The translations under genes and the position numbers were made by a program. The notes beneath the pieces were generated by a model that worked only from the letters and a program-made list of their open reading frames with translations, did not search any database and was not told the DNA's origin. DNA of 64,000 bases from Apodemus sylvaticus (taxonomy: Eukaryota; Chordata; Mammalia; Rodentia; Muridae), in the NCBI RefSeq assembly GCF_947179515.1, contig NC_067485.1:8373360-8437359 (forward strand), read 5' to 3'. Of the stretch, positions 11,398-22,059 are shown piece by piece (the stretch's first letter is position 1; the number at the start of each line of letters is the position of its first letter).

Positions 11398-11441
11398 GTA
11401 ATAAATAAATAAATACATAAATAAATAAATTAATAATAAAT
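11398..11441 (-). promoter_or_regulatory. Second (AUUU)n AU-rich block in putative Ntrk2 3' UTR
   Basis: The plus strand reads ATAAATAAATAAATACATAA and onward. In Ntrk2 sense it gives repeated AUUUA pentamers about 510 nt after the stop codon. As with the block at 7308, it may be only a microsatellite. Confidence 0.5.
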
Positions 11442-11947
11442 AGAAGTGAAATCCATAGAAATGCCCCATGTCTGTACATCGGAAGTGACGGCTTAAGTCA
11501 GATGTTTGATTTTTTTTTCCCTTTTTTTCATCCACGTCAAAGGCAGGAATACAACAAGGCATTGTTAGTTGTGGTGGGCAAACTGGAGTGTCTGCTGATA
11601 TAACAAATTAGGTTTGTTAAGGCCTTTGTCTATGTACAGTTAATAGGAATGCAGAAGCCCGATTGGTCAAGGAGAGAGGCTGAGGGCCATGAAGCAGTGG
11701 AGACCGTGTAAAACAAAAGGAGAAGGGCAAAAGAAAGAAACAAACCAAGGGAGAGAAAGAGACAGTGCCGGAAGCGGGATAATACTGTCTGTGGATGGAG
11801 AAGTACACACTGCCTCCCCAGAGCCATCCTGGTCCTGTTAACTCTGTCAGAGAGGAGGGCAGCAAGGTCATGACGTCAGCGGCAGTTAGGTTCATCATTG
11901 GCCAGTCTAAGTGCCTTGGGAAGGACGGTCCGCGGAGAAGGAGGAGC

Positions 11948-12133
11948 CTAGCCTAGGATATCCAGGTAGACGGGAGATGCCTTGGCCAAGTTCTGGAGGA
12001 GGGTGTGGATGCTCTTGATGTTCTTCCTCGTGTGTGGCTCCCGCTGCCAGCACCCCAGCATCAGCTCATACACCTCCTGGGGACATGTTCGAGGCCGCTG
12101 AAGGACTCTACCCTGGGTGATGCATTCTATCAC
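11948..12133 (-). CDS. Ntrk2: Ntrk2 (TrkB) last coding exon with C-terminal PLC-gamma docking tail and stop
   Basis: This exon encodes the final 61 residues of TrkB. It starts VIECITQGRVLQRP (helix G region), passes the conserved GCWQREP motif of kinase subdomain XI, and ends SPVYLDILG followed by TAG at 11950-11948. Counting back from an 821-residue protein puts the tail tyrosine at 816, the known PLC-gamma1 docking site of rodent TrkB, which supports both the start and the length. The acceptor is a pyrimidine-rich CTCCTCCCTCCAG before GTGATAG, with a plausible branch region CTGCTGATG upstream. The residue in NIKSIHT is Ser; from memory human has Gly here, which favours a rodent. The 3' UTR continues to lower coordinates. 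The exon is intact, with no frameshift. Confidence 0.98.
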   Translation of the reverse strand: MIECITQGRVLQRPRTCPQEVYELMLGCWQREPHTRKNIKSIHTLLQNLAKASPVYLDILG

Positions 12134-12527
12134 CTGGAGGGAGGAGACCAGAGTGAACATCAGCAGGACAAAAGCCAAACCTGTGGGAAAGGCCCTGCTG
12201 GGCGGGGATGAGGGGCCTGGAAGGGCCTCGCCTTCCTTTACCCCTTTAAAAGTCAGGCCCGGTTACATTGCTTCTCTCTGGATGATTTGTGTTTATACAG
12301 GCACAGGTGTGTGTGCTAGTTAAATCGGGACAATTAGCATGTGTATCTCTGTAACCATTTACCAACAGAGAAGGGGCGGAGACAGCTTCATAGTGAAATA
12401 ACTTTCGTAATAAAGAAAGACTTTTATGAAGGGTTAGGAGGGAGGAGGTCGAAGGTTCCAGCCCAATCTTCTCCTTACAGACTTCCAGTGGGAGAGACGG
12501 GGTGGGGCTTTTGTTTGGAGGCGTGGG

Positions 12528-12598
12528 CGGTCTGTGGAGCCCAGGCTAGTCTTGAGCTCACAGCTCCCTTGCCTCAGCCTCAGAGGAAGCCTCTCATT
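12528..12598 (-). mobile_element. Old B1-related SINE fragment
   Basis: GCCCAGGCTAGTCTTGAGCT and CTTGCCTCAGCCTC match the antisense of the 7SL-derived B1/PB1 family. It is short and diverged and lies in the last Ntrk2 intron. Confidence 0.5.
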
Positions 12599-13510
12599 GT
12601 TCGCTCACCGGGAAGAGAGCCGCTGTGATTTCACAAAACTGGTATATTTATTCACAAAGGGTCATCTAAATTCCACACAGAAAGTCCTACACATTGGCTC
12701 ACTGGGTATCAGAGCTGAGTTTAAAAACACAGGCTTGGAGGTGAGAGAGACTGGAAACACCTGACAGAGGTGCTATACCTCAACACAGACACGCTGCTGG
12801 CTCTCCGTATGCACGGGCTCCAGATGTGCACCCAAACAGCAGCAGACAGGAAATGCGTGAGGAAAATGACATCTGCACTGAACAGTGCAGATGTTCCCCT
12901 TGTCATCACTCCCTACACATGCTGCATGATCGCTGTTGGCATTGTGTTTGCTTGCCCTGTTCCTGTGCGTAAGTCGGAGATGACCCCCATGGAAGCAGAT
13001 GCCCAGGTCGCTTGCGGGTTGTACATTATTATTTGGTAGTAAGAATTTGAGTGTTCTAAATCTGGTCTGGGGTGAGGTGTGGTTCTTGGAACTAATTCCC
13101 CACGATTTCAACAGGTAATTGTATTTTGCAAAGGAATTGGAATAGGCAAGCGAATGCTTGAGATGTTTGCCAGTCGTTAATGTTATAGCAGAATCTGAAA
13201 TCTCTAGAACAGTGCAGGATCTCTTGCCAGACTGGAGGACATGGGCCACTAAGGCTGCCCTTAATTTGTTGGACGAGCAATGTAAAATCATTCCTCAGCC
13301 CTGTCATTAGAAGGAGTGAGGTTGGGTCAGAAAACACAGTGCCTCTCTTTCTCCAAAATTATTAAAACAAGGCTGTGAAATTTAGGTACATAGCTGGCTC
13401 TCTGGGAAGAGATGCTGATTCAGACAAAACCACACATGATTATGCCCTGGTTTCCAGCTCAAGTACCATCAGACCATGGCTGCACCTTAGATTGCTGCTC
13501 TAATAGTACT

Positions 13511-13529
13511 GTGTGTGTGTGTGTGTGTG
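13511..13529. repeat. (TG)n microsatellite
   Basis: A short TG run 40 bp from the donor of the penultimate exon, on the intron side (downstream in Ntrk2 sense). Confidence 0.9.
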
Positions 13530-13569
13530 CTCACTGCAGGGTGGGATCTCTCCCCGAAATATTGCCCAC

Positions 13570-13728
13570 CTCATTGTTTGATAGCTGATACCAGGGCTGC
13601 TTGCCGTAGGTGAAGATCTCCCACAACACAACTCCCAGGCTCCAGACGTCACTCTCTGTGGTGAATTTCCTGTACATGATGCTCTCTGGAGGCATCCATC
13701 GGATGGGCAACATTGTGTGGCCACCGAC
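13570..13728 (-). CDS. Ntrk2: Ntrk2 (TrkB) penultimate coding exon, kinase activation-segment end to helix F
   Basis: This exon encodes 53 residues of the tyrosine kinase domain of TrkB, the plasma-membrane receptor for BDNF and NT-4. Read on the minus strand it starts VGGHTMLPIRWMPPES, the P+1 loop and the PPE form of the APE motif. It runs through SDVWSLGVVLWEIFTYG, helix F with its conserved Asp, and ends QLSNNE. The family sequence just before it is the activation-loop YYR, so the exon begins right after the autophosphorylated tyrosines. The acceptor reads CCCTGACAG and the donor follows GAG as GTGGGC. Length is 159 bp and both ends are phase 0, as in Trk-family genes. With the last exon it fits residues 708-760 of an 821-residue protein. 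NTRK1 and NTRK3 differ at several positions here and in the next exon, so the assignment to Ntrk2 is firm. Confidence 0.97.
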
Positions 13729-13729
13729 C

Positions 13730-16610
13730 TGTCAGGGAAAGCATCAATAGACGTGTCAGTCATCTGGGACCAGTGTGGCAGGTTGCCATGGGGGAGGTGG
13801 CTCTTTCAAGGGACACTCGGGAAAAGGAGTCAGAGGGTAGACAATGGTCAAAACAACATTTTAAATGTTCCTTGCAATTCTCCTTTCCTCAAAGCCAGAG
13901 GTGAGCAGAGGGCACTTGGGTGGTGTCCATTTTAGATTTACAAAAGCCCTCATCTACTTTCTTTTGGGAGGATGAACCCATCCATTCATCCATCAACCAA
14001 CATGATAATTTTGACCAAGGTAACAAGCAAAGGGCCCTTCAACCCAGCCTAGTGATACCCAGGGTGGAAGTTATTATTTCCATTTTACTGACATGCAACC
14101 AAGGTGCATGTGCTATATTTTGTACTCAAAGCTTTCAATTCTCTTCTATGATAGGGCGATGCTACTTAGTTTATTAACAGCAACAGAGAAATTTACCTTT
14201 TTAAAGAAAAAAAACCCATTTCAGTAAAAACAGAAGCCCCAGCATCACCTGGACATAGTGTTAGTGCAGCCATAGAAACTTGACTGACCCAATCCTGGCA
14301 AACCCCTGGTGCTACCGAGGCTGTGGGCAGAGACATTACCATAAAAGACAGATCTCCAGGGGTTACAGTGAGCCTTTCAGAGTGACAGGTCACAATCTGT
14401 GGCTTTGCCTTCTGGCTGTGCTAAATCCTAGTGTTGATGCATCTGAAGGGGAAAATCTTAAACAAAGAAGGTCAAGGGCCTGCTAATATTTCTGGGCAGG
14501 CTTAGGGTGGGAGATGGGCACCTGGCTTTCACTTTTCCTTTCCTGTGCAGGTCTTTCCCTAAGAGCCATTCATAAATGTGCTTCTCAGAGATCCTGAGAG
14601 ACAAAAGGCTCAGAAGAGCACCCGGCTGCATGCTAGAGGAGCCAGCAAAGCCTGGAACTAGATGGGGGGGTTTTCTTGGAAAGAAATATAATCGTTCGTT
14701 CTGTGGAAATACTCAAGTTATAATCCCGGTTGTGATCAGCACGCATTGAAGTGTGAACCAAAGTGTCAGGTTTTGCACACCAGCCCCTAAGGTAAGAGCT
14801 GCCTCAGGGTCTGCAGGTAGCACCTCACCCAACGGGCTGTAGATTTGTGGGAGGGGGGTCTTCAAGAGACAGAATCTGTAAGCTTTGGGGCTTGCTGATT
14901 TTGAGAGCTTCTGGGCTTTCCTTTTTTTCTTGAGTACCCACAATCCCACGCTGTGTTTGCTGCTGATTTGTGATCAGTGACTTTGGATTCTTTTGGCTAT
15001 TTCCAACGTGGACAATGCTGACCAGTGGTAATACTGTTCTGTGTCCTAGTTTCCCTAAATTGTGGGTGAGAATCAACACGAGGGGCTGCCATAATCCTCA
15101 GCTGCCAGTGTCTTCAAGGCTGCACTGGTTACAGCCCCAAGTGGACCAGAGGCTCTGTCCCAGTTTGCCAGTAGCCAAAGGAAAAGCTCTTGTTTCCAGA
15201 CACATCTCAATTTACACGTCTCTCCACCATGATATTTCTTTTCTGCTTGAGCTCTTTAGAGGGCCAGTTTTTCCCCCTTTTCTCTTTATTTCTTTCCAGA
15301 TTCTCTGTGGGGATTCCACATATGTTACATAGAGACTGCTTTCTTCTGTTTTCAAATGTGTGAGTGATGTGATATTCTAACAAGAGTTCATGCAGGACCC
15401 ACGAGTCTTCCCTGCTGACTTAGAAGGACCCTGCACAGACCCCTTGCAGTTCTTTCCCCAGGATTTTCAGGCATGTCACAAGAATAGACCCACTAGAGGA
15501 ACAGTCACAGTGGTGGCAAATTACTGTCATATTTTTGTTGTAGACACTCCACGGCTTTCAGGCCATGCAGAACTACAATCTACTCACAGCAGAGTACAGG
15601 AGACACTTGTTCTGAACTGTACTGCTTGGCAGCCCACCCTCACGCCCTTGCTCAAATATTTGTGAGACTGAATTTAGTTTTTGAGTATGGCACTGGGAGT
15701 CTGAATTTCTGCCTCTGGTTGCCCAGTAGCCAGGAGTGCTGAGAGTTGTTCCCAGAGTCAGGGTGGGCCAGGCAGATTGCCCTTCACGGTGGGCAGACGA
15801 ACATCCAGTTAGCAGCAGAGCTGACTGAAACTCTGATTTAGAAACAGTGATTTAGAAATTGTTTCTAGTTCTCGGTGGGTCACCGGCAGCTGTCCTGGGC
15901 TGATTGGTAAATGTACAGGGTTAGGGTAGCCCTCGGATACTTCCAGCATAGCATGCTATGGTTCTGTAACTGCAAACCACTGCTTTGCATTGCTAATCAT
16001 CCATTCCCAGATGGCATCTCACCCTCCACAAAGAATCTCCATTCAGTTATCCCAGTGTATCCGACAGTTACTCTCTGGAGAAGATATTGGCTGGCTTGCC
16101 CAGAGCCAGATACAAACCGATTTCTCCTTATTCTGATTTTTTTCTTGATGGTCAAACACATGATCTATGTACAGTCAGAAAGCCGGGTCACAGATACTCA
16201 CCCAGGAAGAACATATTCATACTTTTTACAAGGTCTGATCTCCCTGTAACCAAGTTCTTTCTAAGGCTGGTTCATATGCCATTTTTTTTCAAGGACACCT
16301 TCCTTCTGTAGCTCCTTGGCTGTTCAGTGTAGCTATGTGAACACATCAGATGCTGCTAAGGCATTACCTTTCCCAAATGGAGCATCACTAAGAAGTTTGG
16401 CTGATGGGGTTGTTGGTGAGCAAAAAGGTGGGTTTTTACAAGTGCTGCTGCTTTTGGAGAAAGATTCAGTATGTTCTTTAAGAGTGATTTACTAATCGCT
16501 ACTCTATGTCCCCAGTCAAATTCCTTCTCAACAATAGATCAAACAAAGCCTTAGTTTAGATACAGGGAAAGTCATTTTTATTTGTTGTTTGATGTTGGGA
16601 GGGAGGGTAA
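13730..16610. other. Unique intronic sequence
   Basis: No recognisable exon, SINE or L1. Frames of up to about 120 codons occur but have no domain. Confidence 0.5.
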
Positions 16611-16615
16611 GTATT

Positions 16616-16799
16616 GGGGTTGGATGGAGAGATGGTTCAAAGAACTAATACTGCTCTTGCAGAGGATTTAAGTTCAGTTCTAACTTGTAATTCCAGATCA
16701 AGGGGCATTGATGTCTTTGACCTCTGTGAACACCTGTGCTCATGTGTCTGGGTGCATGTGTGCACATATATGCACACAACTAAAGTAAATTTTTTAAAG
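16616..16799 (+). mobile_element. B3-type tRNA-derived SINE
   Basis: It starts GGTTGGATGGAGAGATGGTT, a B2/B3 head carrying the Pol III A-box region. It continues through a diverged B-box (AAGTTCAGTTC) and ends in the B3-style TGTGCACATATATGCACAC and an A/T-rich tail. A B1 copy lies directly after it. Confidence 0.75.
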
Positions 16800-16816
16800 G
16801 TTTAATTAACAAGATT

Positions 16817-16957
16817 TTTTTTCAAGACAGGGTTTCTCTGGTAGTCCTGGATGTCCTGGAACCCACTCTGTAGACCAGGCTGGCCTCGAACTCAGAAATC
16901 CACCTGCCTCTGCCTCCCAAGAGCTGGGATTAAAGGTGTGTGCCACCACTGCCTGGC
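16817..16957 (-). mobile_element. B1 SINE with perfect 13-bp target duplication
   Basis: Antisense B1: an oligo-T block, then AAGACAGGGTTTCTCTGG, GGCCTCGAACTCAGAAATCC, GCTGGGATTAAAGG and TGCCACCACTGCCTGGC. The 13-bp direct repeat AATTAACAAGATT flanks it at 16804-16816 and 16958-16970. It inserted at the A/T-rich end of the B3 copy. Confidence 0.95.
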
Positions 16958-17460
16958 AATTAACAAGATTCTTAACTTCTCAAGACCACAGGTCTGTAGG
17001 TAGGGACTGTCTAAGATGTTCCAGAAACCCTGTTCTCAGATCAATGACTGCACAGTGGTCTTGCTACAGAGTTGGGTGCACTTCACCAGAAAGGAAGTCT
17101 AGGAAGATTTCTTGCTTTATCATGGTGGGCGCAGGGATTGTAACCTGGTTACCAGGTTTCCACTCCTGCTAAGGCTGGAGCAAAAGGAGAGAGCCTGAAG
17201 AAGGCATCAGAACCATGAGTCATAGGAAGAACCTTCGATGAAGGCTGTATATCACTTCAACATGGCGGACCAATGGCGGACATTGTCTGAAGCCCAAGGA
17301 CAAAATACATATAGCAAACGGAGAACCATGCTACGTCAGGAAAAGCAGAATACCTCATGATTTTGATAGTGATTAACATAGAGAATCTGATAAAAATAAA
17401 AATTACAGCTACATTTCTGAGTTGACTCTTCCCCCAACTCTATCAACTTGAAAAGTATTT

Positions 17461-17520
17461 AAGAAAGAAAGGAAGGAAGGGAGGGAGGGAGGGAGGAGAG
17501 AGAGAGAAAGAGAGAGAGAC
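17461..17520. repeat. Purine microsatellite (GGAA)n/(GGGA)n/(GA)n
   Basis: AAGAAAGGAAGG, then GGGAGGGAGGGAGG, then (GA)n. Confidence 0.9.
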
Positions 17521-17609
17521 TCTGGAGAAAATAAAGTAAAGCTCTTTTGAAAAAAAAATTCTTGATTTTACTATTTTTAAATCACAAAGTCCAATCATTA
17601 CAACTACAC

Positions 17610-17845
17610 GATTTATTTTTTGAAGATGTATTTATTTACACTTTATGTATAGTAGATGTTATGCTTCCACAGATGCGTGTTCAGTGAGTGCATGCAGTGC
17701 CGTGGAAGCCAGAAGAGGGCGCGAGATCCCCTATGTCTGGATTTATAAATGGCTGGGGGCTGCCCTTTGGGTACTGAGAATCACACTTAAGTCCTTTGCA
17801 AGAGCAACAAATGCTCCCAACAGTTCAGCCATCTCTCCAGCCTCC
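17610..17845 (-). mobile_element. B3-type SINE, antisense
   Basis: An A/T-rich tail at the left, then GAAGCCAGAAGAGGGCGCGA, then CAGTTCAGCCATCTCTCCAG, the reverse complement of the B2/B3 head, at the right end. Length is about 236 bp. Confidence 0.75.
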
Positions 17846-17944
17846 AAAATTTGCTTCTTGCCTAAGAAATTCACAGAATATAGTCTACAGTCACTAGTCA
17901 TTGTAAATTGTGAGATGTTCTGTGTGACTTAAAAAGAAACTGAG

Positions 17945-18262
17945 GAAATTTAAAAAAAACATCAGATCCTACTACAAAAGCCTATACTCAACCAAATTGG
18001 AAACTCTGGATGAAAGGGACAATTTTCTAGTCAGAGACCAATTACCAAAATTAAATCAAGATCAGATAAACCATCTAAACAGTCCCATACCCCCTAAAGA
18101 AACAGAAGCAGTGGTTAAACGTCTCTCAACCAAAAAATGCCCAGGATCAGATGGGTTTAGTGCACAATTCTATCAGACCTTCAAGGAAGACCTAACACCA
18201 ATACTCTTCAAACTATTCCACAAAATAGAAACAGAAGAACACTACCCAGTTCATCTATGAAG
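17945..18262 (+). pseudogene. L1 ORF2 fragment (linker between endonuclease and reverse transcriptase)
   Basis: The plus-strand translation from 17997 contains LPKLNQDQINHLNSPIPPKE and GSDGFSAQFYQTFKEDLTPI. This is the conserved L1 ORF2 segment just before the reverse-transcriptase core. About 88 codons stay open; the fragment then ends abruptly at HYPVHL followed by a stop. No catalytic FADD region is present, so it is a dead internal fragment. Confidence 0.9.
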
Positions 18263-18735
18263 ACACAGTTATGCTGTGTGTTCTCCCTTGGAGATGGAAC
18301 AGTTTCTGTCTAAGCAGGAACCTGTCACAATTTCCTTTCATAGAGGACTTCATAAGAGATGTTTTCCTACTTCTATCATGTTTAATGTTCCAAATAGATT
18401 TTAAAAACTGGTTGAGCACATATTACTTTTGGCTTCAGAAGATATCATGTATATTTAAGAGGCATTTCACTATTATAAATTATTTTGATGACTTAAAAAT
18501 ATCAATACTGACTTGTATATTTTAAAATAAATTTTATCAGATTAATAAAAAAGAAAAACAAAACAAAAAACAAAGAAACAACAAAAAAGTTCCTTCTCTC
18601 CACTTGGAGACTAAGATTTGGTGAAAATAAAGAAGTTTCTGGTCAAGTGTCAGTATAAAAGAGTGACCGAAAGCATTGTTCCATGTCTCCTCTCCATGCT
18701 GACACTCTAGGCTTTTATTCATCCTTGCTTGCCTT
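18263..18735. other. Unassigned intronic sequence
   Basis: No gene seen. An A-rich block with interspersed C and G lies at 18542-18590 and may be the tail of an old retroelement. Confidence 0.4.
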
Positions 18736-18738
18736 GAC

Positions 18739-18946
18739 ACACACACACAAACACATAACACACACACATACACACACATATACACACATACACACCACAC
18801 ATATACAACATATATATACACACATATACATACATACACCACACACACACATACACACCACACACACATACACACACATACACACACACACCACACATAC
18901 ATATACACATACACACACATACATACCACATACACATATATACACA

Positions 18947-18981
<35 letters not shown>
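18739..18981. repeat. Compound (CA)n/(CATA)n microsatellite
   Basis: About 240 bp of alternating AC with frequent TA interruptions, ending in a purer (AC)n run at 18950-18981. All three frames on each strand are largely open (Cys/Val on minus, Thr/His on plus), which is an artefact. Confidence 0.95.
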
Positions 18982-18982
<1 letters not shown>

Positions 18983-18984
18983 CT

Positions 18985-20500
18985 TTATCCCTGGAAAAGT
19001 GAGGCATGCACAGCTCATTTCCCAGACACACTTCGAGAGGGGAGAAGTGAAGGCATTAGCCGTCCCAGGCCATTGGCTTCTCCCAAGTGCAGTGCCACCA
19101 TCTTGGTTCACACTTAACTCTTCTCTGCAGCCGCTGTTCTCAGAAACACCAGCCGCTAGTCAGTTCAGGACCAATGGATCCTTGGAACCTCTCCTAAGAT
19201 CTCTGTGGCGTGAACACAGTTCAGCTACCTGGTCAGTACTTAGCTCTCCCCAGCTTGTCGCTTCTCTTCTCCCATGGGAATTCTCAACCCTTCAGTCCAG
19301 TTCCCTGACGGGTTCCACTCTGTGTTTAGTGGAGGCTCGCAGGGAGGCAGGAACAGACCAACGCCAATGCCTAGCTCGCTCTGACACCACAGGTGTTTGA
19401 AGACAAGCTGTGCTGACCTGGGACCTTCTAAACTCGACCAGCAAAGACCAGTGATGCCTGGGGGGGGGGGGCACTTTCACCTTGTGGTGTTTACTCACCA
19501 GTGAGTGACAGCTGTTTGGAAGCCAGACTTTGACTCGCTCAGAAAGACGCTGGCCAAAGGTCAAGTCCCACTAAGAGATGATCAGTTGCTAGAGGCTTTT
19601 GGTCGCATTAAATATTGAAGGGGCCCCTGGACCTCCATACTGTGTGCATGCATGACTGCTTTGCTCTGGTTATCTCCCTCGATCTGTTCCTTAAAAAATT
19701 AATAAAAGCCATAAACCTTAAGTGGCAGGTTGAGCCTCATCTGCTCACCATGGACAGCATCTGTGTTAGGAGGCTAAACACTAGAGAGGCAGGCAAGGTC
19801 TTCCCCGTGAAGAAGAAGCCGGGGGAGCCTTGTGGTTGGACTGTGGGCTGTGACCACATCCAGGAGGATGAGTGTTCTGTCAGGAAGTGTGAGCTAGGGC
19901 TCCCACGGGGCTGGCATTGAGTGGGGGAATACCGCCAGGAGAGAAATTCAGCCCTTGTTTTAACTCCTCAGTGAAGCAACCCCTGGTCATCCAGGAGAAG
20001 TTCTGATGCTGGTCTGGCCACCCTACCCTCTCCCGTACATCCAAAACTGATTATAACCAACCCTGAAACTGCTGATATTTAAAACCTTGAATATTCGTGT
20101 TTACTTCTTTATGTTTATAGAAACAATCTGGTCATAAGCATAGTGACTTCAAGGCCAAATACTGTAGCATTGGCCAGAGAGGATATTTGCAACTTCTTGT
20201 TAATGATAGTGTTTTCCACATGCATTTTCCACCGTTACATCATCTCTGTCCTGTCAGAGTGAGGCAGGCTCTCTTACAGATTGAAGACCACCACACACTG
20301 CCACCGCTGTCCTCTGACACTCAGATGCTAGATGTGCTGATAAGCCACATTCAGAACACTGCATCACTGAGGACTTTTTACACACAACAAATGGAGTCCA
20401 GTATCTCCTCAGCAGCACCTCCCTTCAGAGGCCACTGTTGTCCAGAGGAACTGAGCAGTTCTGAGAAGTAGAAGGTAGGCCATTATGACTCAGCATCTAA
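18985..20500. other. Unassigned intronic sequence
   Basis: No gene or clear repeat, apart from a G run at 19459-19470. Domain-free frames of up to 133 codons occur. Confidence 0.45.
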
Positions 20501-20502
20501 GT

Positions 20503-20505
<3 letters not shown>

Positions 20506-20550
<45 letters not shown>

Positions 20551-20708
20551 GTTTTTGGATTTGGTTTTTTCGAGACAGGGTTTCTCTGTATAGCCCTGGC
20601 TTTCCTGGAACTCACTCTGCAGACCGGGTTGGCCTCGAACTCAGAAATCTGCCTGCATCTGCCTTCCAGAGTGCTGGGATTACAGGCGTGCGCCACCACT
20701 GCCCAGCT
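20506..20708 (-). mobile_element. B1 SINE with 43-nt oligo-T (poly-A tail)
   Basis: Antisense B1: an uninterrupted T run at 20506-20548, then CGAGACAGGGTTTCTCTG, GTTGGCCTCGAACTCAGAAA, GCTGGGATTACAGGCG and GCCACCACTGCCCAGCT. I could not find a clear target duplication. The long pure tail suggests a fairly young insertion or tail expansion. Confidence 0.93.
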
Positions 20709-21204
20709 GTCCGTGACCTTTTATAAGATTATCATGGTCCAAGTGGATGCCTGACCTGCTGACTCCACTGACCCCTCTAACCTTGCTGATCTCACTGGCC
20801 CCATTGACGATGATGCCATTTTAGATTGGGATCAGATCATTCACAGTGCAGGTGGTAGGCCAGGCTCTGCCCAAGTTTCCTCAGGGTAACTAAGGGAGAA
20901 TGGGAAGACCCTGGAATGTCCTAACAAGATAGGGCAAGGCGCAATGGCTACCTAGAGTCCCCATTACCTCAAGTAACCCATAGTTTAGGGCTGACCTTTG
21001 TGCCATCTGCTTGTGCACTGTGCATAGTCTAAAGGGCCTAGAGTTCTTGGTTTGAGTTGATCTGGCTTTCTTCTTCTTTTGCATTTGGCTTTGAGGGAAA
21101 ATAGTATGTCTTCTCCCATTAAGGTATATGGCTGCAGTCACAGTAATGTCAAGAAATCACTTTTGGATCTAGAAACAAGAATTCTTTAAGTAAAATGAAA
21201 TTTA

Positions 21205-21350
21205 GGTCTGGAGAGATGGCTCAGTGATTAATAGGATTTAGTGCTCTTTCATGGGACCCAGGGTTGGTTTCCAGTGCCCATGTGGAGGCTTACAACCATC
21301 TGTCACTCCAGTCCCAGGGGATCTGACGCCCTCTTCTGGGCACCTCTTCA
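21205..21350 (+). mobile_element. B3/B2-type SINE
   Basis: It starts GGTCTGGAGAGATGGCTCAG, then TACAACCATCTGTCACTCCA and ATCTGACGCCCTCTTCTGG, which are B3 landmarks. The 3' end is diverged and approximate. Confidence 0.75.
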
Positions 21351-21617
21351 TTCACAGCCTATGGTGTGCTCATTCCAGTACACTCAGCTCACACCACGAG
21401 GCCACCATTAGCCCCAGGCTTAGTCAGTTCTGGAGACCCAACCAGAATCCAGGTGCAGACAATGCACTAGAGCTAGATAAAAAAAAGCATAGCTTCTTAC
21501 CTTTGCCTAGGGAAGTCTAATTTGATGTGGAGACTGAGACATGTCCACAAGAGTCTAACAGTAGCAGGGGAGCTTTCTCTAGGGAACCCCCATGTCAGCT
21601 TGTCATGGTTGTGGTTC

Positions 21618-22052
21618 TCTCATTATATATATGTATATATATATATATTTTTTTATTTATATATATTGTGTGTATGTGTGTGTGTGATATATAATATATG
21701 CATATAAGTATATATGTACATAATATATGTGTATATTAGATATGTATATAATACATATGTGCATAATACATATGTGTATAATATATGTATATTGTATATG
21801 TATATGTTATATATGTATATAATACACATGTAGATAATATATATGTATATAATATATGTGTGTATGACATATGTGTATATAATATATATGTGTATAATGC
21901 ATATGTGTATAATATATATGTATACATGTATATTATATGTGTATAATGTAGGTGTATGATATATATGTATATAATATATCTGTGTATAATATATGTGTAT
22001 ATTATATGTGTTTATATATATTATATGTATACAATATTTATGTATATGTATA
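21618..22052. repeat. 435-bp (TATATG)n-type AT-rich array
   Basis: Dense alternating TA with regular GTGTATAATATAT units. The short-range pattern is tandem and nearly self-complementary, so it could form hairpins. The minus-strand frame (Tyr/Ile/Leu/Thr) is a repeat artefact. Confidence 0.9.
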
Positions 22053-22059
22053 TTTTAGA

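Larger units (their letters stand above)
6380..11947 (-). other. Ntrk2: Probable long 3' UTR of Ntrk2
   Basis: Downstream of the TrkB stop there are about 5.5 kb with almost no interspersed repeats, unlike the flanking DNA. The stretch contains low-complexity blocks but no recognisable SINE or L1. A candidate polyadenylation signal AATAAA lies on the minus strand at 6405-6400, with a second at 6370-6365. Long 3' UTRs are known for full-length TrkB mRNA. The exact 3' end is inferred. An earlier poly(A) site is possible, and part of this region could be downstream intergenic DNA. Confidence 0.5.
12134..13569 (-). other. Ntrk2: Last intron of Ntrk2
   Basis: This 1436-bp intron lies between the two coding exons. 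It begins GTGGGC and ends CCAG on the minus strand. It contains a (TG)n run near 13511-13529 and a short B1-related fragment near 12528-12598. The rest is unique sequence in which I see no further exon or gene. Confidence 0.9.

Noticed and set aside
12005..12323. Plus-strand frames across the Ntrk2 last exon
   Set aside because: Antisense shadows of the coding exon.
13713..13935. Plus-strand frames overlapping the Ntrk2 exon boundary
   Set aside because: Shadows on the opposite strand of a real exon; no independent support.
18537..19117. Cys/Val and Thr/His frames of up to 164 codons
   Set aside because: Translation of the CA/TG microsatellite.
20502..20726. Phe-rich plus frame ending in a short peptide
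   Set aside because: Translation of poly-T plus antisense B1.
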